Shown in pieces: positions 6,216 to 15,198 of a stretch of 64,000 nt of DNA. The notes beneath the pieces are model-generated. The model was given only the letters and a program-made list of their open reading frames with translations, was not told the origin of the DNA and ran no database searches. Location of the stretch: positions 1 through 64,000 of the forward strand of contig JADKHE010000014.1 of assembly GCA_016721925.1 (NCBI GenBank), written 5' to 3'. Numbering within the stretch: the stretch's first letter is position 1; each line of letters begins with the position of its first letter. This stretch comes from Candidatus Skiveiella danica (GTDB lineage: Bacteria > Pseudomonadota > Gammaproteobacteria > Burkholderiales > Burkholderiaceae_C). A program made the translations under genes and the position numbers.

Positions 6216-8632
6216 ATGAGCGCCACGCCTGATTCTTTTCTGCCCACCCAGCCGCCGCAACGCACCACGGCCTTGTCGCTGCGCGAGGCCGCCATGCTGC
6301 AGACGGGCGTGCTGCGCGACACCGCCGCCGATGCGCCCGATGACGCGCTGGACATCAAGGCGCTGCTGCGCATCCTGAACAAGTACAAGTGGATGCTGCT
6401 GGCCTTTGCGCTGCTGGGGCTGGCGGTATCCGTGGTGAAGACGCTGACCAGCACGCCGCTGTACCGGGCCACGGCCATGGTGCAGATCGAGCGCCCGCCC
6501 GGGCGCATCGTGTCGTTCAACAGGGATGTCGACTCCTCGCAGGACTACGACGACTACCTGGCCCTGCCCACGCAGGTCGAGCTGCTGCGCAGCCGCGCCC
6601 TGGCCGAGCGGGTGGTCGACGAGCTCAACCTCGACCCGTCGCGGGGTCAGGCGCCCGCCCCGGGTGTGCTGGGCGGGGCTTCCAGCCCGGCCTCGGCAGC
6701 CGTGGCCGGGGGCCCCGCCCGGCCGCCAGCAAGGCCGAGGGCGACGAGCCCTGGTGGGCTTTCCTGTCCGACCTGAAGGACCGCACTCTGGCCGGCTACG
6801 ACAACCTCGGCAAGCCCTCGGTTTCCGACAAGCAGGTGCTGGGGCGCGAGGCGGTGGTGGGTGGCTTCATGGGCTCGGTCAAGGTCGAGCCGGTCAAAGG
6901 CTCGCGCCTGGTGCGCATCAGCGTGGTGAGCGCGGACCCCGCCAAGGCGGCGCGCTGGGCCAATGCGATGGCACAGAGCTTCATGGCCATGAGCATGGAG
7001 CGCAAGATGGAGTCGTCCATCTACGCGCGCAACTTCCTGCAGGACCAGATCAAGGTCAGCAAGGCCCGGCTGGAGGAGTCGGAGCGCACGCTCAACACCT
7101 ACGCCAAGGCCAACTCCATCCTCACGCTCGACGAGAAGACGAGCGTGATCAACCAGACCTTCACCGACTATTCCGCGGCGCTGTCAAAGGCCGAGCAGGA
7201 GCGCGTGAAGGCCGAGGCCCAGTACCGCGAGATGGAGCGCAGCCCGGAGAACTCCGCCCAGGTGCTGGAGAACAAGACCGTGCAGACCATCAAGGAGCAG
7301 AAGGCGAAGCTGGAGGCCGAGTACCTGGTGAACCTGGGCACCTACAAACCCGATTTCCCCAAGATGCTGCAGACCAAGGCGCAGATCGCCGAGCTGGAAC
7401 TGCGCATCAAGGCCGAGGTTGCCGCCGTGCTGGCGTCGGTGAAGGCGCAGTACGACGCGGCCAGGCGCCAGGAAGACCTGGTGCGCGTGCGCCTGCAGGA
7501 GACCCGCAAGGAGGTGATCCAGACGCAGGACAAGGGCGTGGACCTGAGCCTGCTCAAGCGCGAGCTCGACACCAACCGCCAGATCTACGACAACCTGCTG
7601 CAGCGCCTGAAGGAGGTGGGCGTGACCAGCGGCGTGGCCGCCAACAACATCTCGCTGGTGGACGAGGCCAAGGCGCCGCTTTTTCCGTTCCAACCCGACA
7701 TTAGGACGAATGCGATGATCGGTCTGGCCGTGGGCCTGATGCTGGCGCTGGGCCTGGTGTACCTGCGCGAGCACATGGACGACTCGATCAAGCATGCCGA
7801 CGAGTTGGAGGCGCAGTTTGGCGTGCCCCTGCTGGGCATCATTCCCAAGGTGAAAAAGGAGCAAGCGGGTAGAGCACGAGCTGGGCCTGCTGACCGTGGA
7901 CGACCCGCGGGGCTCCTTTGCCGAGGCCTACCGCTCGATGCGCACGGCGCTGCAGTTCTCCACCTCGGAAGGCGCGCCGCACCGGCTGATGGTGACCAGC
8001 AGTGTGGCGAGCGAGGGCAAGTCGACCACCGCGCTGGCACTGGCCATCAACTTCGCGCAGATGGGCAAGCGGGTGCTCCTGATCGACGCCGACATGCGCA
8101 ACCCCTCGCTGCACAAGTCACTGGAGCTGTCGAACGATCGGGGTCTGTCGAACTACCTCTCGGGTGAGGGCACGCGCGCGTCGCTCATACGCCCTGCTCG
8201 GTGGCCAACCTGAAGGTGATGACGGCGGGCCCCACGCCGCCCAGCCCGGTGGATTTGCTGATGGGCCCCAAGCTGATGGGCCTGCTGGACAAGGCCCAGG
8301 AGTTGGGTTTCGAACAGGTGGTGATCGATGCACCGCCGATCCTGGGCATCGCCGACGCGCTGGTGCTGGGCAACCAGATCCAGAGCCTGCTCTTTGTGGT
8401 GAAGGCGGGCAGCACGCGGCGTTCGTCCATCCGCGATGCACTGCGGCGCCTGCGCACGGCAGGGCTGCTGCCGCTGGGCCTGGTGCTGACGCGCGCCACG
8501 AGCGAGCACAGTTCATACTACGGCTATGAAGGCTATTACGGCTATGGCAATGCGCAGGCCGCTGGCGCGGCGGGCGAGGCCAGTGTGGCGGCACAGGGCG
8601 CCGCCGGGCGGCTGGACCGAAAGCCGGGCTGA
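6216..8632 (+). pseudogene. Wzc-type chain-length determinant / tyrosine autokinase (three frameshifts)
   Basis: The order is a Wzz-like N-terminus with a first membrane helix (KYKWMLLAFALLGLAVSVV), a long periplasmic coiled coil, a GNVR-like segment (LLKRELDTNRQIYDNLLQ) and a second helix (AMIGLAVGLMLALGLVYL). A BY-kinase domain follows with Walker A (VASEGKSTTALA), Walker A' (VLLIDADMRNP) and Walker B (VVIDAPP). The C-terminal tail is Tyr-rich (YYGYEGYYGYG), the usual autophosphorylation cluster. Three single-base breaks split the gene: near 6716 (G/C run, one base missing), near 7868 (one extra G) and near 8192 (one C missing). Repaired, it is ~805 residues. As written the kinase is separated from its membrane part, but some BY-kinases are naturally split, so part of the function could survive. 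Confidence 0.85.
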
Positions 8633-8653
8633 CAGCGAGGCCGGCGTTCCGCG

Positions 8654-10207
8654 ATGAGCCCTTCGGTCCAACCCGGCACGGCGCGAGCCCAGTGGGCTGC
8701 GTTGGGCGCCTGCCTGCTGGATTTCGAGGCGTTTCCGGGCCGCTATCCGTTGGCGCTGCGGGAGCCCCGCCTGCTGTTCGATCACGGTACCGAAGTGCTG
8801 ATCCTGGCCAGTGGACGCCCGGCAGAGGGTTTGCCGCAGGACGAGGCCCTTCAGGTGCAGCTGCGCAAGGCGGCGCGTTTTTTCGTGCGCACCGCCATGC
8901 TGCGCCCGGGTGCCGACCACTACACCCTCCTGGGCCTGAAGCCCGCCTTTGATTCGGCCACGCTGCGCGATCACTACCGCATGCTGATGCGCCTGACGCA
9001 CCCCGATTTTTCCGGGGGGGGGCGGTTCTGGCCGGCTGATGCGGCCACGCGCATCAACCAGGCGAACGACGTGCTGGCCTCGCCGATGGGCCGGCAGAAC
9101 TATGACCGAACCCTGGGCGGCTCGAAGCACGCGTTGTGGCCGCCGCCGCATGGGCATGGCGCCACCTTGGCGCGGCCGCAGGCGACACCGGCGTCGCACC
9201 CGCGTTCGGGCACTTCGTCGCCGGTGTGGCGCCGCGCTGCGATGGGTACCTTGCTGGCCAGTGGTGTGTTGGGGGTGGGCATCTGGCTGTTTTCCGGGGC
9301 GTCCGAGCCGGACCACGGCGTGATGAAGGTGCAGGCAGTGCCGCCCGTGCAGGCACCATCGGAGACGGTGCTCGCAGCAGCGTCCGCTGTTGCGGTGGCC
9401 CCGGCGGCCGTGGCGCCGGGATCGGATCCGGGGGTGGCCGAGCAGGCGGCGCCGCCGCCAGCTTCGTTGCCTGTGGCGGGCGCCCAAGGCCGGATGCCTG
9501 AGCCGCCCGAGGCCAAGGTGGCGGCCCGGCAGACTGCAGACCCTGACCGCGTCGGATACAAGCCTGGGGCGCCGCTCGCGCAGGCGGGTTGGGCGAGCCG
9601 CACAGTGGCGCCGGCTCCTTCGGGCGGGCTGGAGGTACGACCGGTGCCCGGGGTGGATGCTGCGCCGGCTCCCGCGCCATCGACCGCCTTGCCGCAGGTA
9701 CCAGCGGTGGCGATGCCAGCCGCCGTAACAAGTGTTCAGGCAGCAGGGTCGGGCCTGGCAGCTGCCGTGACGCAGGCCTCACCGCAGCCGGCGCGCGCCG
9801 GTGCCGCAACGGTGGCTGTCAACGAAGCTGCGCCCTTGGCGGGTCGCCTGGGCATGGAAGATGTGCAACCGCTGCTGGGACAGGTGCTCGGCGTTTTGCA
9901 GAGCGGCCGGGGCGAGCAGGTGCTGCGCTGGGTGGAGCGGCCCGTGCGCCCGGGCGACGGCGCGGACGGGTTTGTGCAGGCGTACAACCGGGCGGTGGCC
10001 AATGCCAGGGCGGTGCGCCTGGGCCCGGTGCGTTTCAGCGGGCGACCGGTGGGCGACGGTCTCCAGGTCGATGGCCTGGTGACGTTGCACCTGCAGGACG
10101 AGTATCAGCAGGCTTCCACCCGTGAATTGGTGTTGCGCGCGCAATTTGCCGCCCGGGGCGGGCAGGCTGTGCTGACCCGCCTGAATGCCAGTGAGATGAC
10201 GCGATGA
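8654..10207 (+). CDS. Membrane-anchored DnaJ-domain protein
   Basis: The protein (517 residues) has a J domain at about residues 95-155: HYTLLGLKPAFDSATLRDHY, then the HPD motif in LMRLTHPDFSGG and INQANDVLASP. A single membrane helix lies near residue 200 (GTLLASGVLGVGIWLFSG). About 170 residues of Ala/Pro-rich linker follow, then a C-terminal domain with VLGVLQSGRGEQVLRWVE. J domains stimulate Hsp70 ATPase, so a cytoplasmic DnaK-recruiting role with a periplasmic tail is inferred. It overlaps the next gene by ATGA. Both sit in the polysaccharide operon between the kinase and the phosphatase; the link to export is contextual. Confidence 0.75.
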   Translation: MSPSVQPGTARAQWAALGACLLDFEAFPGRYPLALREPRLLFDHGTEVLILASGRPAEGLPQDEALQVQLRKAARFFVRTAMLRPGADHYTLLGLKPAFDSATLRDHYRMLMRLTHPDFSGGGRFWPADAATRINQANDVLASPMGRQNYDRTLGGSKHALWPPPHGHGATLARPQATPASHPRSGTSSPVWRRAAMGTLLASGVLGVGIWLFSGASEPDHGVMKVQAVPPVQAPSETVLAAASAVAVAPAAVAPGSDPGVAEQAAPPPASLPVAGAQGRMPEPPEAKVAARQTADPDRVGYKPGAPLAQAGWASRTVAPAPSGGLEVRPVPGVDAAPAPAPSTALPQVPAVAMPAAVTSVQAAGSGLAAAVTQASPQPARAGAATVAVNEAAPLAGRLGMEDVQPLLGQVLGVLQSGRGEQVLRWVERPVRPGDGADGFVQAYNRAVANARAVRLGPVRFSGRPVGDGLQVDGLVTLHLQDEYQQASTRELVLRAQFAARGGQAVLTRLNASEMTR

Positions 10208-11400
10208 TGCGGGCTGAAACGCTGCGTCAGCGCCCTGCGCTGCGCGGGCTGGTGGTGGGGTTGGGCATTGCGCTGGCTTGGGTGTTGGGCGCGATCGGTC
10301 TGCAGCGCAACCTGCAGCGCGCCTGCGAGCTGCGCGAGTGGCCGGAGCTTTCGTCGTGCCCGGTGAGCGACGAGGCTGTGCCGGCGCAAGTGCGTGACCT
10401 GCGCGCGCGCATTGCAGCCAATCCGGGGGATTCGGCGTCCTGGCTCGCACTGGCGCTGCTGAGCGGTCAGCCGGGTGGTGTGGCGCCGCTGGATGAGGCC
10501 GCGGTGATGGCGACGGCGAGCCGCATGGCGCCACAGGATCCCTTGCTGCTGCGGGTGCAGGTGTCGCGGGCCTTGCAACGGGAGCAGTGGGCGCTGGTCG
10601 TGCCAGGGCTGGTTCGGCTGGTGCAGGAGCATGACGCCGGGGATGCGATGCTGGTGCTGGCGGCGCTGGTGGCGCGCCCGCAGGCGCAGCCCGCGCTGCG
10701 GGCTGCGCTGAAGCCGGGCACCACCTGGCTGGAGCCGGTGCTTCGCCATCTTGACGCGGCCGGGGTGCCCGCGGTGCTGGCGATGCCGCTGGTGGCGAAA
10801 GCCTTGCCGTTGAAATTGATCTCGGCCCGAACAGGCCAGGCGCTGATGCGATCCCTCAAGGCGAGCGGGCAGTGGCAGGAGGCACAGGCCTTGTGGGTGG
10901 TTCTGGTCGGTGGCGCGGTGCCGCTGCTTTTCAACGGCGGTTTCGAGCAGGGCTTCATCGCCGACGGTTTCGATTGGGAGCTGCGCGACGAGGGCCCCTC
11001 GAAGGCCGGCGCGCTGATCGAGCAGCCAGCGCTGGGCGAGCGCGGCCGTGTGTTGCAGGTGGAGTTCACCGGGCGCCCGGTGGCGCAGCCGCTGGTGCGC
11101 CAGGTGCTGGTGCTTCCGCCGGGCAGCTATGGGTTTGCCGGGGACTACATGGGGCGCCAGATGCGCACGGAGCAGGGCCTGGTGTGGACCTTCAACTGCG
11201 TGGCCGGCGGCCGCGAGCTGGCGCGCACGCCGGCGCTGCTGGACACGCAGGGCCAGTGGCGCTCCATGAGCGTGGCGCTGGCCGTTCCGCCCGATTGCAC
11301 CGCGGTCGTGCTGCAGCTGCAGACCGGGCTGGGCTCCGAGGCGCTCACCGGCTTGCGCGGGCAGATGAGCTTCGACGCGTTTCGACTGGAGGCGCGGTAA
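10204..11400 (+). CDS. Membrane-anchored protein of unknown function in the EPS operon
   Basis: The protein has 398 residues and an N-terminal membrane anchor (LRGLVVGLGIALAWVLGAI). A helical middle region with TPR-like alternation follows (ARIAANPGDSASWLALALL, ASRMAPQDPLLLRVQVSRAL). The C-terminal beta-rich domain begins PLLFNGGFEQGFIADGFDWEL and resembles carbohydrate-binding jelly-roll modules ('NGGFE...FdW'). I recognise no named family. TPR plus a putative sugar-binding module, between a DnaJ protein and the CpsB-type phosphatase, suggests a periplasmic scaffold for polysaccharide assembly; this is inference. The start overlaps the preceding stop (ATGA). Confidence 0.6.
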   Translation: MMRAETLRQRPALRGLVVGLGIALAWVLGAIGLQRNLQRACELREWPELSSCPVSDEAVPAQVRDLRARIAANPGDSASWLALALLSGQPGGVAPLDEAAVMATASRMAPQDPLLLRVQVSRALQREQWALVVPGLVRLVQEHDAGDAMLVLAALVARPQAQPALRAALKPGTTWLEPVLRHLDAAGVPAVLAMPLVAKALPLKLISARTGQALMRSLKASGQWQEAQALWVVLVGGAVPLLFNGGFEQGFIADGFDWELRDEGPSKAGALIEQPALGERGRVLQVEFTGRPVAQPLVRQVLVLPPGSYGFAGDYMGRQMRTEQGLVWTFNCVAGGRELARTPALLDTQGQWRSMSVALAVPPDCTAVVLQLQTGLGSEALTGLRGQMSFDAFRLEAR

Positions 11401-11414
11401 ACCCAGGCCCCTTC

Positions 11415-12197
11415 ATGATCGACCTGCACAGCCACATCCTGCCCGGTATCGACGATGGGGCGACCTCGCTGGAGATGTCGCTGGACATGGCACGCATGGC
11501 GGTGGCCGATGGCGTGCACACCATGGCCTGTACGCCGCACATCTACCCGGGCCTCTACCTGAACGACGCGCAGGGCATCAGCCGGGCGCGCCAGCAACTG
11601 CAGGCGGCGCTGGATGTGTACCGCATTGCGCTGACGCTGGTGGACGGCGCTGACGTCCACCTGGTGCCCGGGTTGCTGGAGGGGCTGCGTGCAGGTGCGG
11701 TGCCCACGCTGCACGGCTCGCGCTATGTGCTGCTGGAACCCTCGCACCATGTGCGGCCGCCGCACTTCGAGGAGTCGGTGTTCGAACTGGTGGCCGCCGG
11801 TTACACGCCGGTGATCACGCACCCGGAGCGGCTGACCTGGATTGAAGACCACCACGAGGTGTTCCCTCGCCTGGTTCGTCAGGGCGCCTGGTTGCAGGTG
11901 ACCGCAGGGGCGTTGACAGGTCTGTTCGGCAAGCGGGCAAAGTACTGGGGCGAGCGGCTGTTGGGCGAGGGCCAGGTGCACCTGCTGGCCTCCGATGCGC
12001 ACTCCAGCGGCCGGCGGGCGCCCGGCCTTTCCCAGGCGCGGGCGGTGGCCGAGCACCTGCTGGGGGCCGATGAGGCGCGTCGGCTGGTGCTGGACCGGCC
12101 GCAGGCCATCCTCGACGACCTTGCGCCCTCGCAGGTGCCGGCCCTGCCGGAAGCGGCCCCGCCCAAGGGCTGGCTGCAGCGTCTGCTGCGACGCTGA
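11415..12197 (+). CDS. CpsB/YwqE-type metal-dependent protein-tyrosine phosphatase
   Basis: MIDLHSHILPGIDDGA is the PHP-domain start that binds the metal cluster (HxH and D). It is followed by TMACTPHIYPG, VITHPERL and LLASDAHSSGRR, all metal-ligand motifs of this family. These enzymes dephosphorylate the Tyr-rich tail of the cognate BY-kinase and so tune polysaccharide chain length. The kinase with such a tail is encoded 2.8 kb upstream in the same operon. Length (260 residues) is normal. The gene ends 16 bp before the convergent selD stop, with no clear terminator between. Confidence 0.88.
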   Translation: MIDLHSHILPGIDDGATSLEMSLDMARMAVADGVHTMACTPHIYPGLYLNDAQGISRARQQLQAALDVYRIALTLVDGADVHLVPGLLEGLRAGAVPTLHGSRYVLLEPSHHVRPPHFEESVFELVAAGYTPVITHPERLTWIEDHHEVFPRLVRQGAWLQVTAGALTGLFGKRAKYWGERLLGEGQVHLLASDAHSSGRRAPGLSQARAVAEHLLGADEARRLVLDRPQAILDDLAPSQVPALPEAAPPKGWLQRLLRR

Positions 12198-12213
12198 TGG
12201 TCTTGGGGCCCGA

Positions 12214-13308
12214 TCAGCCCACCACCAGCCGCGCCGCGCCCGCCGGCTCGATCCGGCCCACCACGCCAGCCCGGTCAAACCCGTGTCGCTGGAAGATCGC
12301 CAGCACGCTCTGCAGCGCCTCGGGCGCGCACGACACCAGCAGGCCGCCGCTGGTCTGGGGGTCACTGAGCAGGGCCTGGTCCTGCGGCGCAAAGCCGTCG
12401 GGCAGCGCCACCTCGGCGCCGTAGGCCGCCCAGTTGCGGCCGGAGGCGCCGGTGACCATGCCTTGCCCGGCCAGCTCACGCACGCCGTCCAGAAGGGGCA
12501 CATTGGCCCAGTCGATGTGCACCGTGCAGTTCGCGCCGCGGGCGATCTCCAGCGCGTGGCCGGCCAGGCCGAAGCCGGTGACATCGGTCAGCGCGTGCAC
12601 GCCGTCGAGCGCGGCCAGGTCCGGGCCGGGGGTGTTGAGCTTCGTCGTGCTGGCCATCATCTGCGCATAGCCTTGCGGGCCCAGCGCGTTCTTCTTCAGC
12701 GCGGCCGACATCACGCCCACGCCCAGCGGCTTGCCGAGCACCAGCACGTCGCCTGCGCGCGCATCGGCATTGCGCTTGACCCGCTTCGGATGGATCAGGC
12801 CCAGGGCCACCAGCCCGTAGATCGGCTCCACCGAATCGATCGTGTGGCCGCCCGCGATGGGGATGCCGGCCGCCCTGCAAACCGAGGCACCGCCTTCAAG
12901 GATCTTGGCGATGGTCTCCAGCGACAGCACGTTGATCGGCATGCCCACCAGCGCCAGCGCCATGATGGGCGTGCCGCCCATCGCATAGACGTCGCTGATG
13001 GCGTTGGTGGCAGCGATGCGGCCGAAGTCGAACGGGTCGTCGACGATGGGCATGAAGAAGTCGGTGGTGGCGATCAGCGCCTGCTCGTCGTTGAGCCGGT
13101 AGACGGCGGCGTCATCGGCGGTCTCGATGCCGACCAGCAGTTCTTTGGGGATGGGCATCTGTGTCGTGCCCTTGAGGATGTCCGACAGCACGCCGGGCGC
13201 GATCTTGCAGCCGCAGCCGCCGCCGTGCGAGAGCGAGGTGAGGCGGGGTTCGGTGGGGGCGATGGTCGTTGTCATGGTTGCGGCTTCGGGGGAATCAGGG
13301 GCGGGCAT
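12214..13308 (-). CDS. selD: Selenide, water dikinase
   Basis: SelD makes selenophosphate from selenide and ATP, the donor for selenocysteine and 2-selenouridine. The glycine-rich loop HGGGCGCKI carries the catalytic Cys (Cys32/Cys34 here, Cys rather than Sec), followed by DDAAVYRLNDEQAL, TTDFFMPIVDDPFDFGRIAA, GGHTIDSVEPIYGLVALG and DPQTSGGLLVS, all family signatures. ATG at 13308 gives 364 residues; ATG at 13275 (MTTTIAP) is also plausible. It lies 4 bp after the NDH-like flavoprotein stop; in other organisms the two activities are fused in one protein, which supports a shared task. No selA, selB or selC is visible in the window. Confidence 0.93.
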   Translation of the reverse strand: MPAPDSPEAATMTTTIAPTEPRLTSLSHGGGCGCKIAPGVLSDILKGTTQMPIPKELLVGIETADDAAVYRLNDEQALIATTDFFMPIVDDPFDFGRIAATNAISDVYAMGGTPIMALALVGMPINVLSLETIAKILEGGASVCRAAGIPIAGGHTIDSVEPIYGLVALGLIHPKRVKRNADARAGDVLVLGKPLGVGVMSAALKKNALGPQGYAQMMASTTKLNTPGPDLAALDGVHALTDVTGFGLAGHALEIARGANCTVHIDWANVPLLDGVRELAGQGMVTGASGRNWAAYGAEVALPDGFAPQDQALLSDPQTSGGLLVSCAPEALQSVLAIFQRHGFDRAGVVGRIEPAGAARLVVG

Positions 13309-13312
13309 GGTC

Positions 13313-14448
13313 TCAGGTTGCGTAGCGGGCGACGAAGGCGCGGTCGATGCGGTCTTTCCAGTGCCACACCCAGCGGCCCTCGAAGCTGAACGGGCCCCAG
13401 GTGCCGATGGCGTAGCGCGAGCCGCAGGCCAGCAGGTTCAGCGTGCGCGGGGGCGGCGTATAGGGCTTCAAAGGAAGCGCCTGCATCGCGGCGCGCAGGT
13501 TGGCCAGCAGCGGGACACCGGCGCGCACCGCGTGCACGCCGTTGCGGGGATGGGGCGCATCCACCCGGCTGGCCACGTCGCCGGCGGCAAACACGCGGGG
13601 GTGGCTGGTGCTTTGCTGGAAGGCGTTGACGGCCAGGTAGCCGGCCTCGTCCAGCGCCAGGCCGCTGTCGGCGAGCCAGGCGGGCGCCTGCGTGCCCACC
13701 GCGAGCACCGGCGCGTCGCAGACCAGGCGGGCCCCGTTGGCCAGCAGCAGGGCGCCCACTTCCACGCCGACGCAGGTTTCCGGGATGAGCGTGACGTTCA
13801 AGCGGCGCAGGGCACGCTGCACGCGGGCCTGCACCGCCTGGGGGTAGATGGCCGCGGGCGGTTCGCCCCGGTCACCAGCGACACGTGGCTGCCTTGAGGC
13901 ATGCCAGAGCCTTGCAGCGCGTGCGACGCTGCCATGGCCAGTTCCACGCCGGCCGCGCCCGCGCCGACCACGGCCAGGTGGATCGGACGGCTCGCCGCCA
14001 TCTCCGCGACCTGGGGCCACAGCTGGACGAAGGCGTCGATCGGGCGCACGAACAGCGCGTGCCGGCGCGCGCCGGGCATGCGGACCTCGAGCAGGTCGCG
14101 ATCCATGATCGGCCCGGTGTTCACGCTGAGCCAGTCCCAGGGCACGGCCTCGCCGCTGGCCAGGGCCACGGTCCGGGTCTCAGCATCGATCCCGATGGCG
14201 CTGCCTGCGATGGTGCGCGCGCCGCTGCGCGCCAGCAATGCGTCGAGCGGGATGCGGCACTGTTCCGCGGTGTAGTGGCCGGCCACGAAGCCCGGCACCA
14301 TGCCGGAATACACCGCCAGCGGGCGCGGCGCGATCACCGTGAGGTTCAGGTCCGCAGGGCGGCTGTGGGCCAGCCCACGCAGTACCTGCACATGCGCGTG
14401 CCCCAGCCCCAGCAGCACGAGATTTTTCAGTCCGGGCGTCGAAGTCAT
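13313..14448 (-). pseudogene. NDH-like pyridine-nucleotide flavoprotein, SelD partner (one frameshift)
   Basis: The N-terminal part has the FAD fold start NLVLLGLGHAHVQVLRGLA, a second Rossmann motif HLAVVGAGAAGVELAMA and VYSGMVPGFVAGHY. The C-terminal part has DAPVLAVGTQAPAWL, FAAGDVAS and WGPFSFEGRWVWHWKDRIDR. Proteins of this type are fused to SelD in many bacteria and are thought to supply reducing power, with the substrate unknown. The two parts are in different frames; one G missing in the G4 run near 13857 explains it, because an added G restores LVTGGEPPAAIYP. The repaired length is ~378 residues. The start overlaps the DUF3047 stop (ATGA), placing all four leftward genes in one operon. 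Confidence 0.8.
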
Positions 14449-15197
14449 GGCGAGAGTGTGACATCCCCCACGAAGCCCACACTGTGGCCGCCGGTGTTGT
14501 CGGCGTCGGCGCCCACTGCGACGCCCTCCAGAGGGGGCAGGGTGGGGAACTCGCGCCCGAAGGCGCGGCGGAAGTCCGCCGTCACATCCTGCTGGTGGCT
14601 GACCCATTGGCCGAGCGCCTTGGTCCCGCTGTCCACCACGATCATGCGGATGCGCGAGGTGAAGGCGTTGTCAATCAAGGTGCCGACGGGCAGGGTGTGG
14701 TCCCAGACGTAGCAGAGCGTGGCCGCGGGCAGTTTTTCGCCGCTGATCGCTCGCGCCACGCCGAGCAGACCCTGCTCAAGGGCGCCGAGGTTCTCGGCGG
14801 GCGCGTTGAACAGCAGGCAGACCTTGAGGGCCGTGTCGTCCGTCTCGCGCCGGCGCAGGTCGGCGTCCGGCAAGGGCTGGTCCAGGCGCCAGCGCCAGCG
14901 CAGCTGGGTGCCGCGCGTCACCACGACGTCGGGGAGGTCGTGAACCAGGTTGGCGTAGGAGTGGTCGGCCAGCACCCGCAGCACCGTCTGGCCGTCCAGC
15001 GGCACCAGGTCGAAGCGGGTGAACGGCTTGCTGCTGCCCGGCAGCCCGACCACGCGCCAGGGGGAGGGCAGCTTGCTGCCCGTTGCTTCGGAAAAGGCAG
15101 CGATCCGGATGCGGTCTTCGGCGGCGACAAGCAAGATACCCATCAGGAGCAGGAGGCCGGTGGCACAAGCCAGCACGGCGTGTGGCAGTCTTCTCAT
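14445..15197 (-). CDS. DUF3047 family exported protein
   Basis: A signal peptide (MRRLPHAVLACATGLLLLMG, ending VAA) is followed by the DUF3047 pattern: TRFDLVPLDGQTVLRVLAD, LRWRWRLDQPLPDADL with TDDTALKVCLLF, AATLCYVWDHTLPVGTL, IRMIVVDSG and DVTADFRRAFG. The family is periplasmic and of unknown function. ATG at 15197 is chosen because it places the signal peptide at the start and lies 2 bp past the upstream stop; ATG at 15218 is an alternative. The ending GVAVGADADNTGGHSVGFVGD is well conserved in the family. It overlaps the flavoprotein gene and is presumably co-transcribed with selD. Confidence 0.8.
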   Translation of the reverse strand: MRRLPHAVLACATGLLLLMGILLVAAEDRIRIAAFSEATGSKLPSPWRVVGLPGSSKPFTRFDLVPLDGQTVLRVLADHSYANLVHDLPDVVVTRGTQLRWRWRLDQPLPDADLRRRETDDTALKVCLLFNAPAENLGALEQGLLGVARAISGEKLPAATLCYVWDHTLPVGTLIDNAFTSRIRMIVVDSGTKALGQWVSHQQDVTADFRRAFGREFPTLPPLEGVAVGADADNTGGHSVGFVGDVTLSP

Positions 15198-15198
15198 C

